Assembly (NCBI GenBank): GCA_963664585.2
Contig: CAXXEO010000026.1
Span: 62,001 to 126,000 of the forward strand
DNA: 64,000 bases
Direction: 5' to 3'
Source: G963664585 sp963664585
GTDB taxonomy: Bacteria; Bacillota; Clostridia; Oscillospirales; Ruminococcaceae
Shown here piece by piece: positions 18,769 through 26,601 of the stretch (positions within the stretch are counted from its first letter, which is position 1; the number at the start of each line of letters is the position of its first letter). The position numbers and the translations under genes were made by a program. The notes under the pieces are model-generated. The model was not told where the DNA came from. It ran no database searches and worked only from the letters and a program-made list of their open reading frames with translations.

Positions 18769-18850
18769 GCGGGCGTGGTGGAATGGCAGACACGATGGTC
18801 TTAGGAGCCATTGCTTCGGCGTGCAGGTTCAAGTCCTGTCGCCCGCACCA
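18769..18850 (+). tRNA. tRNA-Leu (anticodon UAG)
   Basis: Acceptor stem GCGGGCG pairs with CGCCCGC, followed by A and an encoded CCA (18848-18850). The anticodon arm ATGGT-CTTAGGA-GCCAT gives anticodon TAG, reading CUN leucine codons. The T-arm contains GGTTCAAGTCC. The variable region is short for a class II tRNA (about ten bases, TGCTTCGGCG). It has its own consensus promoter and a terminator directly downstream. Confidence 0.95.
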
Positions 18851-18852
18851 AA

Positions 18853-18893
18853 AAACAGATGCTCCGAACGAAGTGAGGAGTGTCTGTTTTTTT
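18853..18893 (+). terminator. Intrinsic terminator of tRNA-Leu
   Basis: AAACAGA.GCTCC and GGAG.TGTCTGTTT pair around a GAACGAAGTGA loop, ending in a run of seven T. Confidence 0.85.
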
Positions 18894-18900
18894 GCGTAAG

Positions 18901-18945
18901 GACAGGGATTTGAACCGAGTTCAACATTCCATCTCCCGCACCAAC
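18901..18945. other. tRNA T-arm-like fragments downstream of tRNA-Leu
   Basis: GACAGGGATTTGAACC is the reverse complement of a canonical T-arm (GGTTCAAATCCCTGTC), and it is followed directly by a forward 3' end, GAGTTCAAC...CTCCCGCACCA. Neither is part of a complete tRNA. Such fragments are typical scars of tRNA-targeted integration or of deleted tRNA genes. Confidence 0.6.
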
Positions 18946-18985
18946 TTAATTCAGATTATTTATATTTGACGAAAGAGAGTAAAAT

Positions 18986-19138
18986 ATGAAGGTTAAAATT
19001 TTGCAAGCAATGAATGAAAAAAGATTAGAAAAAGACGTAAATGAATTTATTGAAAACTCACAAATTAAAGTTTTAGAACTTCAATTTGCGGCCACTGTTT
19101 TCTACTTTTCTGTTATGATTTCATATGAGGATATATAA
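18986..19138 (+). CDS. Small protein resembling sporulation protein Cse60
   Basis: A 50-residue frame, ATG 18986 to TAA 19136-19138, beginning MKVKILQAMNEKRLEKDVNE and ending VMISYEDI. The pattern MKVK-x-x-Q...EKDLE..N.F with a beta-rich C-terminal half matches my memory of the Bacillus Cse60 / Spore_Cse60 family (about 55-60 residues), a small sporulation-phase protein of unknown mechanism. A GAGAG lies at the ribosome-binding distance. A terminator follows at 19201. Much more AT-rich than the genes to its left. Assignment is by recalled motif only. Confidence 0.6.
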   Translation: MKVKILQAMNEKRLEKDVNEFIENSQIKVLELQFAATVFYFSVMISYEDI

Positions 19139-19170
19139 CTTACACATACCAATTATGAGCATAATCAGAA

Positions 19171-19204
19171 TCCTGCATCTAAATTGAGCAAATAACACAA
19201 AAAA
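19171..19204 (+). repeat. Short repeated motif C, copy 1
   Basis: CTGCATCTAAATTGAGCAAA then TAACACAAAAAAGACA. It is closely similar to sequences at 25062 and 26602 and, as at 25062, lies directly in front of a terminator hairpin. Confidence 0.55.
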
Positions 19205-19241
19205 GACATGCTTTTCCGCCAAGGGGAGGTATGTCTTTTTT
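19201..19241 (+). terminator. Intrinsic terminator
   Basis: AAAAGACATGC pairs with GTATGTCTTTT around a CCGCCAAGG-containing loop, followed by T. It lies 60 bp after the Cse60-like gene. Confidence 0.8.
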
Positions 19242-19346
19242 ATGCTGAAAAGCGTGGTATAATGGATTTAAATTCAATCGTTCATAGAAAGATAAACAGG
19301 AATTTGACAGGCAGATTTGTACCATTTTAAATTGGGCGGTGCGAAC

Positions 19347-19988
19347 GTGAAATATAGTTATGTTGTTTGGGATTGGAACGGGACGCTTTTTGAAGATATG
19401 TTAGCGTGTATAGAGGCAATGAATGAACTTCTAAGGCAAAAATGTCTGAAATGTATTTCAGGAATAGATGAATATAGGAGTAAATTTTGTTTCCCCGTGA
19501 AAAAGTATTATGAACGTTTAGGATTCAATTTAGATATTGACCCATTTGAGAATTTGGTTCATACATATATTAAAAATTATGCCATCGAACACAAAAAGGC
19601 TAAACTTTTTAATGGCGCAACCGATGTATTAGAGCAATTTAAACGTTCAGGGGTTAAGCAATATGTGATTTCTGCTTCAGAACAAAATAGTCTGCTTGAA
19701 CAAATGAACCCTTTTGATATCAGTCATTATTTTACAGAGGTTATGGGGATAGACAATCATTATGCTATAAGTAAAGTTGATTTAGCTAAACAATGGTTCT
19801 TGAAAAGCAAAGTGGATTTATCCAAAATTGTATTTATCGGTGATTACGCACATGATTTTGAAGTTGCTACCGCAGTTGGGTGCGCCTGTATATTGATTGC
19901 AAACGGGCATCAAAATATCGATGAATTGAAAACGACGTCTGCAATCATTGTGGATAACATTACTGAAACAGTTGGTTATATATTGTGA
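19347..19988 (+). CDS. HAD-superfamily hydrolase
   Basis: A phosphatase-like enzyme of about 213 residues. Motif I is VVWDWNGTLFED (catalytic Asp and the second Asp replaced by Asn in DWNGT, as in some phosphoglycolate phosphatase relatives), motif II is VISASEQN, motif III is the Lys in AISKVDLAKQW, and motif IV is FIGDYAHDFEVA. A helical cap lies between motif I and II. The start is not certain: GTG 19347 (VKYSYVVWDWN) fits homology, while TTG 19317 adds ten residues; neither has a strong ribosome binding site. It stands alone between two terminators in the AT-rich accessory region. Confidence 0.85.
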   Translation: MKYSYVVWDWNGTLFEDMLACIEAMNELLRQKCLKCISGIDEYRSKFCFPVKKYYERLGFNLDIDPFENLVHTYIKNYAIEHKKAKLFNGATDVLEQFKRSGVKQYVISASEQNSLLEQMNPFDISHYFTEVMGIDNHYAISKVDLAKQWFLKSKVDLSKIVFIGDYAHDFEVATAVGCACILIANGHQNIDELKTTSAIIVDNITETVGYIL

Positions 19989-20115
19989 GTATCCCTCGAA
20001 GTAGCAAATTCCAATTTGCTGGGCAACGGAGCAGCCAAAACATTGGGCCGTGCGCCTTAGCGCGGCTCGCTTGCGCTCGCGGCGATAAATTTTATTTGCA
20101 ACATAACTCCAAGTT

Positions 20116-20160
20116 AAAGTCATGTATGAGGATTTGAACTCATACATGACTTTTTATTTT
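20116..20160 (+). terminator. Intrinsic terminator after HAD gene
   Basis: AAAGTCATGTATGAG pairs perfectly with CTCATACATGACTTT around GATTTGAA, followed by TTATTTT. Confidence 0.9.
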
Positions 20161-20213
20161 GTCTATGGTAAAATCAGACAAAGAGTCGAATTTGAAGATA
20201 AGAGGGTTACCGT

Positions 20214-20639
20214 GTGAAAAAAGCAAAAAAGTCTTGGAAGTTTTTTTCGTGGGAAACATTATGTTTGATAATTGTTGTTTGTATACTTAATTCGGTTATT
20301 TGGATTTTATTTCATGGAGTTCCCCTTGTGGGCTTGCCGAAAAAAGAAAATATAAAAAGCATCTCAATAATTCACAATAACGCAGAAGAAAGAATAATTA
20401 CGAACGATAAGGATATAGAGTTATTGATAAGTGCTGCCAATCTTCTGAATTACCGCCTGTTTGGTGAAACGGCAGGTAAGCCCATTATGTCAGTTACTTA
20501 TCATCTTAAAGCTGGTGATGATGTGACTATTGAAGCTAATGATACTACAATATGGTGGCATGGAAAAACATATCCAATAAAAGAAACAGATATGTTCGTC
20601 AGCATTATTCAAGGATTGTTTTTTGATTTGGCAGATTAA
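20214..20639 (+). CDS. Hypothetical membrane-anchored protein
   Basis: A 141-residue product starting at GTG 20214. The N-terminus is Lys-rich (MKKAKKSW) and is followed by one hydrophobic segment at about residues 15-34 (LCLIIVVCILNSVIWILF), consistent with a membrane anchor. The rest is a compact extracytoplasmic domain with KSISIIHNNAEERIITNDKD, GKPIMSVTYHL and TIWWHGKTYPI, resembling small beta-rich domains in Firmicutes lipoproteins. I do not recognise the family with confidence. It is isolated, with terminators on both sides. Confidence 0.6.
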   Translation: MKKAKKSWKFFSWETLCLIIVVCILNSVIWILFHGVPLVGLPKKENIKSISIIHNNAEERIITNDKDIELLISAANLLNYRLFGETAGKPIMSVTYHLKAGDDVTIEANDTTIWWHGKTYPIKETDMFVSIIQGLFFDLAD

Positions 20640-21029
20640 GGTTTAGGCTGTCTGTTTTGATTCTAGTTTCTCAGCGAGATTATGAACATAAACTACGTAA
20701 GAGGATAGTCTAAAAATCGTACGATATCGGAAAATGACATAGTTCGCATATCAGGATCTTAATTTGATAGAACTATAGACCATTAGCCAAGAATCCGGTA
20801 AAATTAATGGTTTTTGGCACTGAGCCGCAGTAAAAAACCGCTATGGAGTAATTTCCACAGCGGCTTTTTACGTTCCAGACCCTTCTCGGCGACTTGTAAT
20901 TATTCATTTTGCACTTCTCTCTGGGAATACCGGGAATACAGCCCATAGACTATTCCATTATTGAGAGGTATAATAGTTACAGATAAATCAAATTTATAAA
21001 ATAATATATTTATATAAGCAGGTAATTGC
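20640..21029. other. Intergenic region with one terminator-like hairpin
   Basis: A 390-bp AT-rich gap. Apart from a hairpin at 20831-20870 (AAAAAACCGCTATGG / CCACAGCGGCTTTTT, T-runs on both strands, so possibly bidirectional) I see no gene or RNA element. A TATAAT at 20969-20974 precedes the gene at 21030. Confidence 0.5.
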
Positions 21030-21731
21030 ATGAAAAAACCAATTATAGGAATCGTAGGAAAAACTATTCCGTTTGTTAAAGAAGAATTATGGCATAAAAT
21101 TATAATAGTAGATGAATTAAGATATTATGTTGTAAAAAATGGTGGAATACCAATTTTGATATTGCCAACTGAACAAACCTTAAGTTTTAATGATAATGAT
21201 ATACACGATGATACGATTCTTTCGAAAAATGAATTGGAAGATTTGTATAAAGAAATCGATTTGTGTGATGGTTTCATTTTGCAGGGAGGGTTATGTAGCT
21301 GTAATTATGAAATTGAAATAGCAAAAAGAATCATAGAACTTAATAAACCGGTAATAGGTATCTGTGCAGGTTTTAATAATATATTAAGAGCTCTTGGAAG
21401 TGATGTATTGTTAGATAAAACCGAAAGTCATGACTATTTTGATATGAATTACAGACATCATATCAAAATTAATGAAGATTCAAATCTTTTTAGTATAATT
21501 GGCAAAAAAGAAATGCAAGTGAATAGTATTCATTCAATGGTTGCAACAAAAGAATTAGTAGAACCATATGCTAAAATAACATCATTTTCTGATGATGGAT
21601 TCGTTGAAAGTTTTGAGTTGCCAGATAAAAAATTTGTAATCGGATTAAAATGGCATCCTGAACTAATGTTAGAAGAAGAATATGTTAATACTCTTTTTTC
21701 AAAATTAATAGATAGTTCTAAAAAGGATTGA
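21030..21731 (+). CDS. Class I glutamine amidotransferase-like hydrolase (peptidase C26 / gamma-Glu-GABA hydrolase type)
   Basis: A 233-residue cytoplasmic protein of the PuuD/C26 type, which cleaves gamma-glutamyl amides. The nucleophile elbow is VIGICAGFNNIL (Cys in GICAG), the oxyanion strand is DGFILQGG, and the catalytic His/Glu are in LKWHPELM. The order MKKPIIGIVGKT at the N-terminus is typical of C26. The usual GICRG.Q is GICAGFN here, so the substrate may differ. Codon usage is much more AT-rich than in the flanking core genes. No partner gene; a terminator follows. Confidence 0.85.
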   Translation: MKKPIIGIVGKTIPFVKEELWHKIIIVDELRYYVVKNGGIPILILPTEQTLSFNDNDIHDDTILSKNELEDLYKEIDLCDGFILQGGLCSCNYEIEIAKRIIELNKPVIGICAGFNNILRALGSDVLLDKTESHDYFDMNYRHHIKINEDSNLFSIIGKKEMQVNSIHSMVATKELVEPYAKITSFSDDGFVESFELPDKKFVIGLKWHPELMLEEEYVNTLFSKLIDSSKKD

Positions 21732-21817
21732 ATTATAAAATTACAATTTATGGTTTTGGCTGGGCAATCATTCTTATCAAGATGCAATAATTTTTTTCAC
21801 ATCATTATTTTATGATC

Positions 21818-21856
21818 AAAACGGGAGTATTTTAAAAATGCTCCCGTTTTCTTTTG
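21818..21856 (+). terminator. Intrinsic terminator after C26 hydrolase
   Basis: AAAACGGGAG(TA) pairs with (TG)CTCCCGTTTT around an AT loop, followed by CTTTT. Confidence 0.85.
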
Positions 21857-21898
21857 CTTTTTTGTGCTTACTAACTTTAAACGGTGCGAAAATGGATT

Positions 21899-21927
21899 TT
21901 GACAAAAAAATTACCTGCTGTTAAAAT
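21899..21927 (+). promoter_or_regulatory. Promoter of the ABC exporter operon
   Basis: TTGACA (21899-21904), 17 bp, TAAAAT (21922-21927). The expected start point is about 21934, only a few bases before the small frame at 21937. Confidence 0.75.
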
Positions 21928-21936
21928 AGGTAAGGC

Positions 21937-22062
21937 ATGGAAATATATGATAAATTTGGTTGTGCTTGGGTTTGTAATAGCGGTGCAGGCAATGAAAGAG
22001 TTGCAATACTTATGGAATATTTAAAAGTAAATATCACGATTGGTTTTTGGAGGCAAGGATGA
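21937..22062 (+). CDS. 41-codon upstream frame coupled to the ABC ATPase gene
   Basis: ATG 21937 to TGA 22060, encoding MEIYDKFGCAWVCNSGAGNE and 21 further residues. Its stop overlaps the ATPase start in ATGA and it begins almost at the predicted transcription start, so it would be leaderless or nearly so. No family recognised. It could be a regulatory leader peptide or a remnant of a lost gene that fell into this position; coding status is unproven. Confidence 0.35.
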   Translation: MEIYDKFGCAWVCNSGAGNERVAILMEYLKVNITIGFWRQG

Positions 22063-23033
22063 TTGAACTTAAAAACATAAACAAAACCTTTAAGATTGCC
22101 AAGCGAAATGCAGGATTTCACGAAGCTGTCAAAGCACTGTTCCAAAGAGAATACACCTATATCCAAGCGCTCGATGATGTATCCTTCACCATAAACGATG
22201 GTGAAATGGTAGGATATATCGGTCCCAACGGTGCCGGGAAAAGCAGCACCATTAAAATCATGAGTGGGATTTTGACCCCAGACAGTGGCGAATGTATCAT
22301 TAACGGCAAAACACCTTGGAAGGACAGAATTGCACATGTAAAGGAAATCGGTGTTGTTTTCGGTCAGCGCAGTCAACTTTGGTGGGATGTCCCTGTGGCA
22401 GACAGCTTTGAACTGATCAAGGATATTTATAAAGTGGATACCAGTGCGTTTAAAAAGAATCTTGATGAACTTACCGAACTTCTTGATTTAAGCGAAATTA
22501 TCCGCACACCGGCAAGACAACTCTCACTCGGTCAGCGTATGCGCTGTGAAATCGCCGCGTCTCTTTTACATAACCCAAGAATTTTATTTTTGGATGAACC
22601 CACAATCGGTCTTGATGCAGTTTCAAAAATTGCTGTGCGTAATTTCATTAAAACTTTAAACAGTGAACGTAAAACAACCGTAATCTTAACGACCCACGAT
22701 ATGCAGGATATTGAAGCACTTACCGAAAGAATCCTGCTGATTGGCAAGGGAAAAATCCTGCTAGACGGTGCTTTAAGTGAGCTAAAAAAGAGAAATTCCA
22801 CCCACAAGACCCTTGTAGTGGACTACATCGGCACCCTTGCAAAAGCCGGTTACGGTATGAGCCATATAAAAAATCTGGATGGACATGCTGAAATTGTTAT
22901 TGATACAGATATGATTTCTGTATCCGATGCCATAGCACAAATATCAAATCAGGTGGAGATCAACGATATTTCCATAACAGGAAAAACAGCGGAAGAAATG
23001 GTTGTGTCGCTTTATAAGGAGTTTAAGATATGA
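22059..23033 (+). CDS. ABC-2 type transporter ATP-binding protein
   Basis: The energising subunit of an exporter, about 324 residues. Walker A is GYIGPNGAGKSSTIKIM, the Q-loop is GVVFGQRSQLWWDVP, the signature is LSLGQRMRCEIA, and Walker B is RILFLDEPTIGLD, with LTTHDM for the switch His. The FGQRSQLWWD form is characteristic of the DUF4162-less ABC-2 subfamily paired with ABC2_membrane_6 permeases. ATG 22059 is used because TTTTGGAGG lies just upstream. Its stop overlaps the first permease (ATGA). Substrate unknown; relatives are annotated as daunorubicin-like or viologen exporters. Confidence 0.92.
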   Translation: MIELKNINKTFKIAKRNAGFHEAVKALFQREYTYIQALDDVSFTINDGEMVGYIGPNGAGKSSTIKIMSGILTPDSGECIINGKTPWKDRIAHVKEIGVVFGQRSQLWWDVPVADSFELIKDIYKVDTSAFKKNLDELTELLDLSEIIRTPARQLSLGQRMRCEIAASLLHNPRILFLDEPTIGLDAVSKIAVRNFIKTLNSERKTTVILTTHDMQDIEALTERILLIGKGKILLDGALSELKKRNSTHKTLVVDYIGTLAKAGYGMSHIKNLDGHAEIVIDTDMISVSDAIAQISNQVEINDISITGKTAEEMVVSLYKEFKI

Positions 23034-23833
23034 GTCAATATCTTTCCTTCTTTAAAATAAGGCTGACTAACGGACTGCAATATCGCGCGGCGGCGTGGGC
23101 CGGTGTTGCAACTCAATCTGCCTGGGGCGGTATGACTCTTTTGATGTTTTGGGCATTTTATCAAAACGGTGAAAACATATTTCCGATGACTTTTCCGGCT
23201 CTTTCAAGTTACATCTGGCTTCAACAATCGTTTTTAGCTCTATTTATGGCATGGTATTTTGACAATGATATTTTTAATTCCATCACAAGCGGCAATATTG
23301 CGTATGAGCTGTGCCGACCGATAGATATTTATGACATGTGGTTCGTAAAAAATATGGCTGCCCGTCTTTCAATGGCAATTTTGCGCTGTCTGCCTATATT
23401 GCTAGTGGCTGTATTTCTGCCAAAGCCTTTTAATATTTCGTCTCCTGTTTCTCTATCTGCTGGTCTGATGTTTATCATTTCTATGGCAATTGGCTTTTTG
23501 GTGTTAGTTGCTTTTTCCATGCTGATTTATATTTTAACATTTTACACCATGTCACCGCTTGGTATCCGTATCCTTGCCGCAAGCGTGGTAGAATTTTTTG
23601 CAGGAGCAATCATACCGCTGCCGTTCTTTCCGCAGAATCTGCAAACCATTATGCTTCTTTTGCCGTTTGCCTCTATACAAAACACGCCGTTTCAGATTTA
23701 TAATGGTACTATTGCCGGATTAGAAATGCTTACGAGCATATTGCTTCAAATCATATGGCTTGCCATTCTGCTTATATCAGGAAAGCAGCTCATGAAACAG
23801 GCACTGAAAAAAGTTGTCGTGCAAGGAGGCTGA
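23030..23833 (+). CDS. ABC-2 type transporter permease, subunit 1
   Basis: A 267-residue membrane protein with about six hydrophobic segments, belonging by context and features (GLQYRAAAWAGVATQSAWG near the N-terminus, YELCRPIDIYDMWF in the coupling loop) to the ABC2_membrane_6 permeases. The RP-D coupling segment after GNIAYEL is typical. It forms a heterodimer with the next permease and works with the ATPase encoded upstream; start codon overlaps the ATPase stop. Confidence 0.88.
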   Translation: MSQYLSFFKIRLTNGLQYRAAAWAGVATQSAWGGMTLLMFWAFYQNGENIFPMTFPALSSYIWLQQSFLALFMAWYFDNDIFNSITSGNIAYELCRPIDIYDMWFVKNMAARLSMAILRCLPILLVAVFLPKPFNISSPVSLSAGLMFIISMAIGFLVLVAFSMLIYILTFYTMSPLGIRILAASVVEFFAGAIIPLPFFPQNLQTIMLLLPFASIQNTPFQIYNGTIAGLEMLTSILLQIIWLAILLISGKQLMKQALKKVVVQGG

Positions 23834-23834
23834 C

Positions 23835-24611
23835 ATGAAATTATATCTGAAATATGCTTCGATTATTTTAAGAAGTCAGATGCAGTATAAGGCTTCCTTT
23901 ATTATGTCGGCTATCGGACAGTTTTTGGTGTCCTTTAATGCATTTTTGGGAGTTTACTTTATGTTTTCCCGCTTTAAGTCGGTCAATGCATTCACCTTTT
24001 CAGAGGTGCTGTTATGCTTTGCTGTTATACTCACTTCCTTTTCCCTTGCGGAGTGCTTTGTTCGCGGTTTCGATGCTTTTTCCGGGATTATTTCAAACGG
24101 CGAGTTTGACCGCATTATGGTTCGCCCTAGAAACGAGATTTTACAAGTGCTTGCCTCACGAATCGAATTTTCACGGATCGGTCGTTTGCTTCAGGCATTG
24201 GTGATGTTTGCCTATGCAATACCCGCAAGCGGAGTTGCATGGACTTTTGACAAGATTTTGACCCTTATTTTTATGCTTGCAGGCGGATTTATCGTTTTTT
24301 CAGGATTATTTGTTATCTATGCAAGTTTTTGCTTTTTCACTATAGAAGGACTCGAATTTATGAATATCTTCACAGATGGCGGCAGACAGTTCGGCAGATA
24401 TCCTTTCTCTGTTTATGGCGAAGGCGTTTTAAAGTTTTTAACCTATGTCATACCGTTAGCTCTTTTTCAATATTACCCTTTTTTATATCTGATCGGAAAA
24501 TCGAATCATGCATATAATATGTTTCTTCCGTTGGTTGGAATATTGTTTATCATTCCTTGTGTCATCTTCTGGCGTATTGGTGTCAGACATTATAAATCCA
24601 CAGGGTCGTGA
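23835..24611 (+). CDS. ABC-2 type transporter permease, subunit 2
   Basis: A 258-residue membrane protein with six predicted hydrophobic segments and the paired coupling segment ISNGEFDRIMVRPRNEILQV, equivalent to that in the first permease. ATG 23835 has AAGGAGG upstream, overlapping the end of the previous gene. It completes a three-gene exporter operon. No accessory or regulator gene directly follows; a gene remnant does. Confidence 0.88.
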   Translation: MKLYLKYASIILRSQMQYKASFIMSAIGQFLVSFNAFLGVYFMFSRFKSVNAFTFSEVLLCFAVILTSFSLAECFVRGFDAFSGIISNGEFDRIMVRPRNEILQVLASRIEFSRIGRLLQALVMFAYAIPASGVAWTFDKILTLIFMLAGGFIVFSGLFVIYASFCFFTIEGLEFMNIFTDGGRQFGRYPFSVYGEGVLKFLTYVIPLALFQYYPFLYLIGKSNHAYNMFLPLVGILFIIPCVIFWRIGVRHYKSTGS

Positions 24612-24626
24612 GGGAAGTGAATTTTT

Positions 24627-24698
24627 ATGATACTTTGGGCTTCACGTCGAACCGATATTCCGTGTTATTCTTCCGAATGGTTGAAAATACATGTTTAA
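24627..24698 (+). pseudogene. DUF1848 remnant (N-terminal 23 codons)
   Basis: ATG 24627 begins MILWASRRTDIPCYSSEWLK and stops after 23 codons. The SASRRTDIPa..seW pattern is the characteristic N-terminus of DUF1848 proteins, which are about 290 residues. The rest of the gene is missing, and a family A repeat lies about 100 bp downstream, so this is a truncated remnant. Confidence 0.6.
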
Positions 24699-24794
24699 CC
24701 AATGCTTCGATTGTGATAAAATAATTAAAAAGGTCGCTGCAAAAGGCGGCGCAACCGAAGCTGGAATAAATCACATGAACGGAATGCACGTTAT

Positions 24795-24869
24795 TATAGC
24801 CAATTAACTTGAAAACAAGCTTGTGATTTCTTCCCCCGCCGAAGGCGGGGGAAGAAAATGATGTTTTAG
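24795..24869 (+). repeat. Family A palindromic repeat, right end truncated
   Basis: TATAGCCAATTAACTTGAAA, AAGCTTGTGATTTC, core TTCCCCCGCC-GAA-GGCGGGGGAAG, then AAAATGATGTTTTA. The right terminal TATAGCC...GGCTATA arm is absent. Here the left end carries the TATAGCC form normally found at the right end, showing that the two ends can exchange. Confidence 0.85.
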
Positions 24870-24895
24870 CACGAATTTAATGGGAGATGAAAAAA

Positions 24896-25048
24896 ATGAG
24901 CACAGGAGTAATTGGAGGGGCTGACGGGCCTACTGCTATTTATGTTGCTTCATCAGTTAATTGGGAATTATTAGCAGGAATCGTTATAATCATAGCGGTA
25001 AGTATTATTTCATTTTTGGTCTGGAAAAAGAAACAACAACAGAAATAG
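24896..25048 (+). CDS. Membrane microprotein with Na+-decarboxylase beta-subunit motif GGADGPTAIY
   Basis: A 50-residue frame, ATG 24896 to TAG 25046, with GGGAG upstream. The product begins MSTGVIGGADGPTAIYVASS, then has one hydrophobic segment (about residues 24-43) and ends in WKKKQQQK. The block VIGGADGPTAIYV is nearly identical to the conserved sodium-site motif of the beta subunit of sodium-translocating decarboxylases (OadB/GcdB/MmdB), but the other helices are absent. It is not simply a decarboxylase fragment, since it continues directly into its own single membrane helix and basic tail. A terminator follows. Function unknown; a small-subunit or regulator role is speculation. Confidence 0.7.
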   Translation: MSTGVIGGADGPTAIYVASSVNWELLAGIVIIIAVSIISFLVWKKKQQQK

Positions 25049-25061
25049 TGTTTTTTGCAAT

Positions 25062-25100
25062 GTTTGTCTGCGTCTATAATGAGCTAACGACACATAAGAA
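25062..25100 (+). repeat. Short repeated motif C, copy 2
   Basis: GTTTGTCTGCGTCTATAATG, then AGCTAACGACACATAAGAA. Matches 26602-26640 at about nine positions in ten, and precedes a terminator hairpin. Confidence 0.6.
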
Positions 25101-25137
25101 CCGCGAAGCGTTTTTGTTTCGCGGCTTTTTTGTGTCG
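25088..25137 (+). terminator. Intrinsic terminator after the microprotein gene
   Basis: CCGCGAAGC pairs with GTTTCGCGG and is followed by CTTTTTT; the outer CGACACA and TGTGTCG extend the stem. Confidence 0.85.
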
Positions 25138-25327
25138 TCATGCCGAGCATTAACGTCCGCTTTTCCAACTTATAAACAGACCAGAATCAATGCACGGGGA
25201 TTGAGCTGCAACAGCTCACCCGTCATTCTTAACCTGTTACCGGGAATAATGCAACCAGATGACTAACAGCCCTTCCAACACATCCTAGAACCCGCTATAA
25301 TGTTATTAGAGCAGAAGAGGTGATTTG

Positions 25328-25792
25328 GTGAAAATAATGATTGAATTAGTCAATGATTTGGCTGAGGACGAAGTGTTAATCCGCTGTGGCCGAGTGGATG
25401 ACACAATACAAAAAATACACAAGTATATATTAGAGCAGTCCTCGCTGAACACTAAGATCACCTTTTACAAGCAAAATCAGGAATTTTACTTTCCATTGGA
25501 TGATGTCTTGTTTTTTGAAACCGAAGGTGAGTATATTTATGCCCATACCGTCAATGATGCCTATCGCATTAAGTACCGCTTATATGAGTTGGAGGAAATT
25601 CTTCCCCGCAATTTTGTCAGGGCAGCGAAATCAACAATTATAAACATTATGCAGGTGTACTCAATTACTCGAAATCTCACCGCTTCCAGTTTGATTCAGT
25701 TTATTAACAGTCATAAAAAGGTATACGTGTCGCGGTACTATTATCAGGAGCTGCGGCAGCGCTTAAACGAAAGGAGTACTTATGAAAAATAG
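25328..25792 (+). CDS. LytTR-domain transcriptional regulator
   Basis: A DNA-binding protein of about 154 residues without a receiver domain. The LytTR domain runs from about residue 45 to the end: KITFYKQNQEFYFPLDDVLF, FFETEGEYIYAHT, YELEEILPRNFVRAAKSTII and KVYVSRYYYQELRQRL. Translation start is GTG 25328, four bases after GAGGTGA; an ATG at 25337 is an alternative. It overlaps the next gene, a LiaF-like membrane protein. This two-gene pairing is common in Firmicutes, where the membrane protein is thought to modulate the regulator. Confidence 0.88.
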   Translation: MKIMIELVNDLAEDEVLIRCGRVDDTIQKIHKYILEQSSLNTKITFYKQNQEFYFPLDDVLFFETEGEYIYAHTVNDAYRIKYRLYELEEILPRNFVRAAKSTIINIMQVYSITRNLTASSLIQFINSHKKVYVSRYYYQELRQRLNERSTYEK

Positions 25793-26486
25793 AAATTGGT
25801 TTTGGGGCTCTTTCTTTTTACTGTCGGCGGTATTTGTGATTGCCAGCCAATTAGGCACTTTTGGTCAAATCGGGTTTATAAGCATACTGGGAACGGTATT
25901 GCTCACCGCGCTTGTTATCCGCAGTTTGATAAGACTGAATTTTTTTGGTATATTTCTGCCTCTGGCTTTACTTTATATCATTTACTGGCAACCGTTTAAA
26001 TTAATTGAAATTTCCTCACAACTGCTGATATTGTCCGCCGTGTTGGCAAGCATCGGTTTTAGTATGATCTTCCGCAGTCATCCTCGTAAGATAAGGTGTA
26101 TACACGACAGGATGGAACATTTTAACCAGACAAGCGAGAACATCGATGATAATAACCCCTTCGCTAAGGTATCTTTTGGATCGTCCAGTAAATATCTGCA
26201 TGCAGATTGTTTGAAAAGCGGACAGTTTATCGTATCCTGTGGTGCACTGGAAGTTTTTTTTGACCAGGCGCAGATCAGCCCTGAAGGAGCTGAGATATTT
26301 TTGGACTGCAACTTGGGTGAAATAAAACTATACGTCTCAAAGCACTGGCGTGTACGTGATAATTTACATGCGAGTATTGGAAGTGTTGCTAACGACATTC
26401 GGTTCGCGCAGCCTGATGAAAACGCGCCTCTGTTAACCCTCGCCGGGAATGTACAGATGGGCAGCGTGGAGATCCATTATGTATAA
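25782..26486 (+). CDS. LiaF-like membrane protein
   Basis: A 234-residue protein. The N-terminal third has four short hydrophobic segments (about residues 8-100, starting WFWGSFFLLSAVFVIASQLG), and the C-terminal part is a soluble beta-rich domain (about 130-234) with DCLKSGQFIVSCGALEVFFD, LYVSKHWRV and GNVQMGSVEIHYV, matching the LiaF C-terminal / DUF2154 pattern. LiaF-type proteins act as inhibitors in envelope-stress sensing. It overlaps the LytTR gene by 11 bases and is presumably its partner. A terminator is not obvious downstream. Confidence 0.82.
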   Translation: MKNRNWFWGSFFLLSAVFVIASQLGTFGQIGFISILGTVLLTALVIRSLIRLNFFGIFLPLALLYIIYWQPFKLIEISSQLLILSAVLASIGFSMIFRSHPRKIRCIHDRMEHFNQTSENIDDNNPFAKVSFGSSSKYLHADCLKSGQFIVSCGALEVFFDQAQISPEGAEIFLDCNLGEIKLYVSKHWRVRDNLHASIGSVANDIRFAQPDENAPLLTLAGNVQMGSVEIHYV

Positions 26487-26601
26487 ATGCGTGCTTAAAG
26501 CTCTTTATAAACTATCACAGCCTAATAGATGATAGACAAATGACAGCATATCTGGAATGGGTAAGGCTACTGCCGTAAGGAAAATTCTATTGGAACTGAA
26601 T

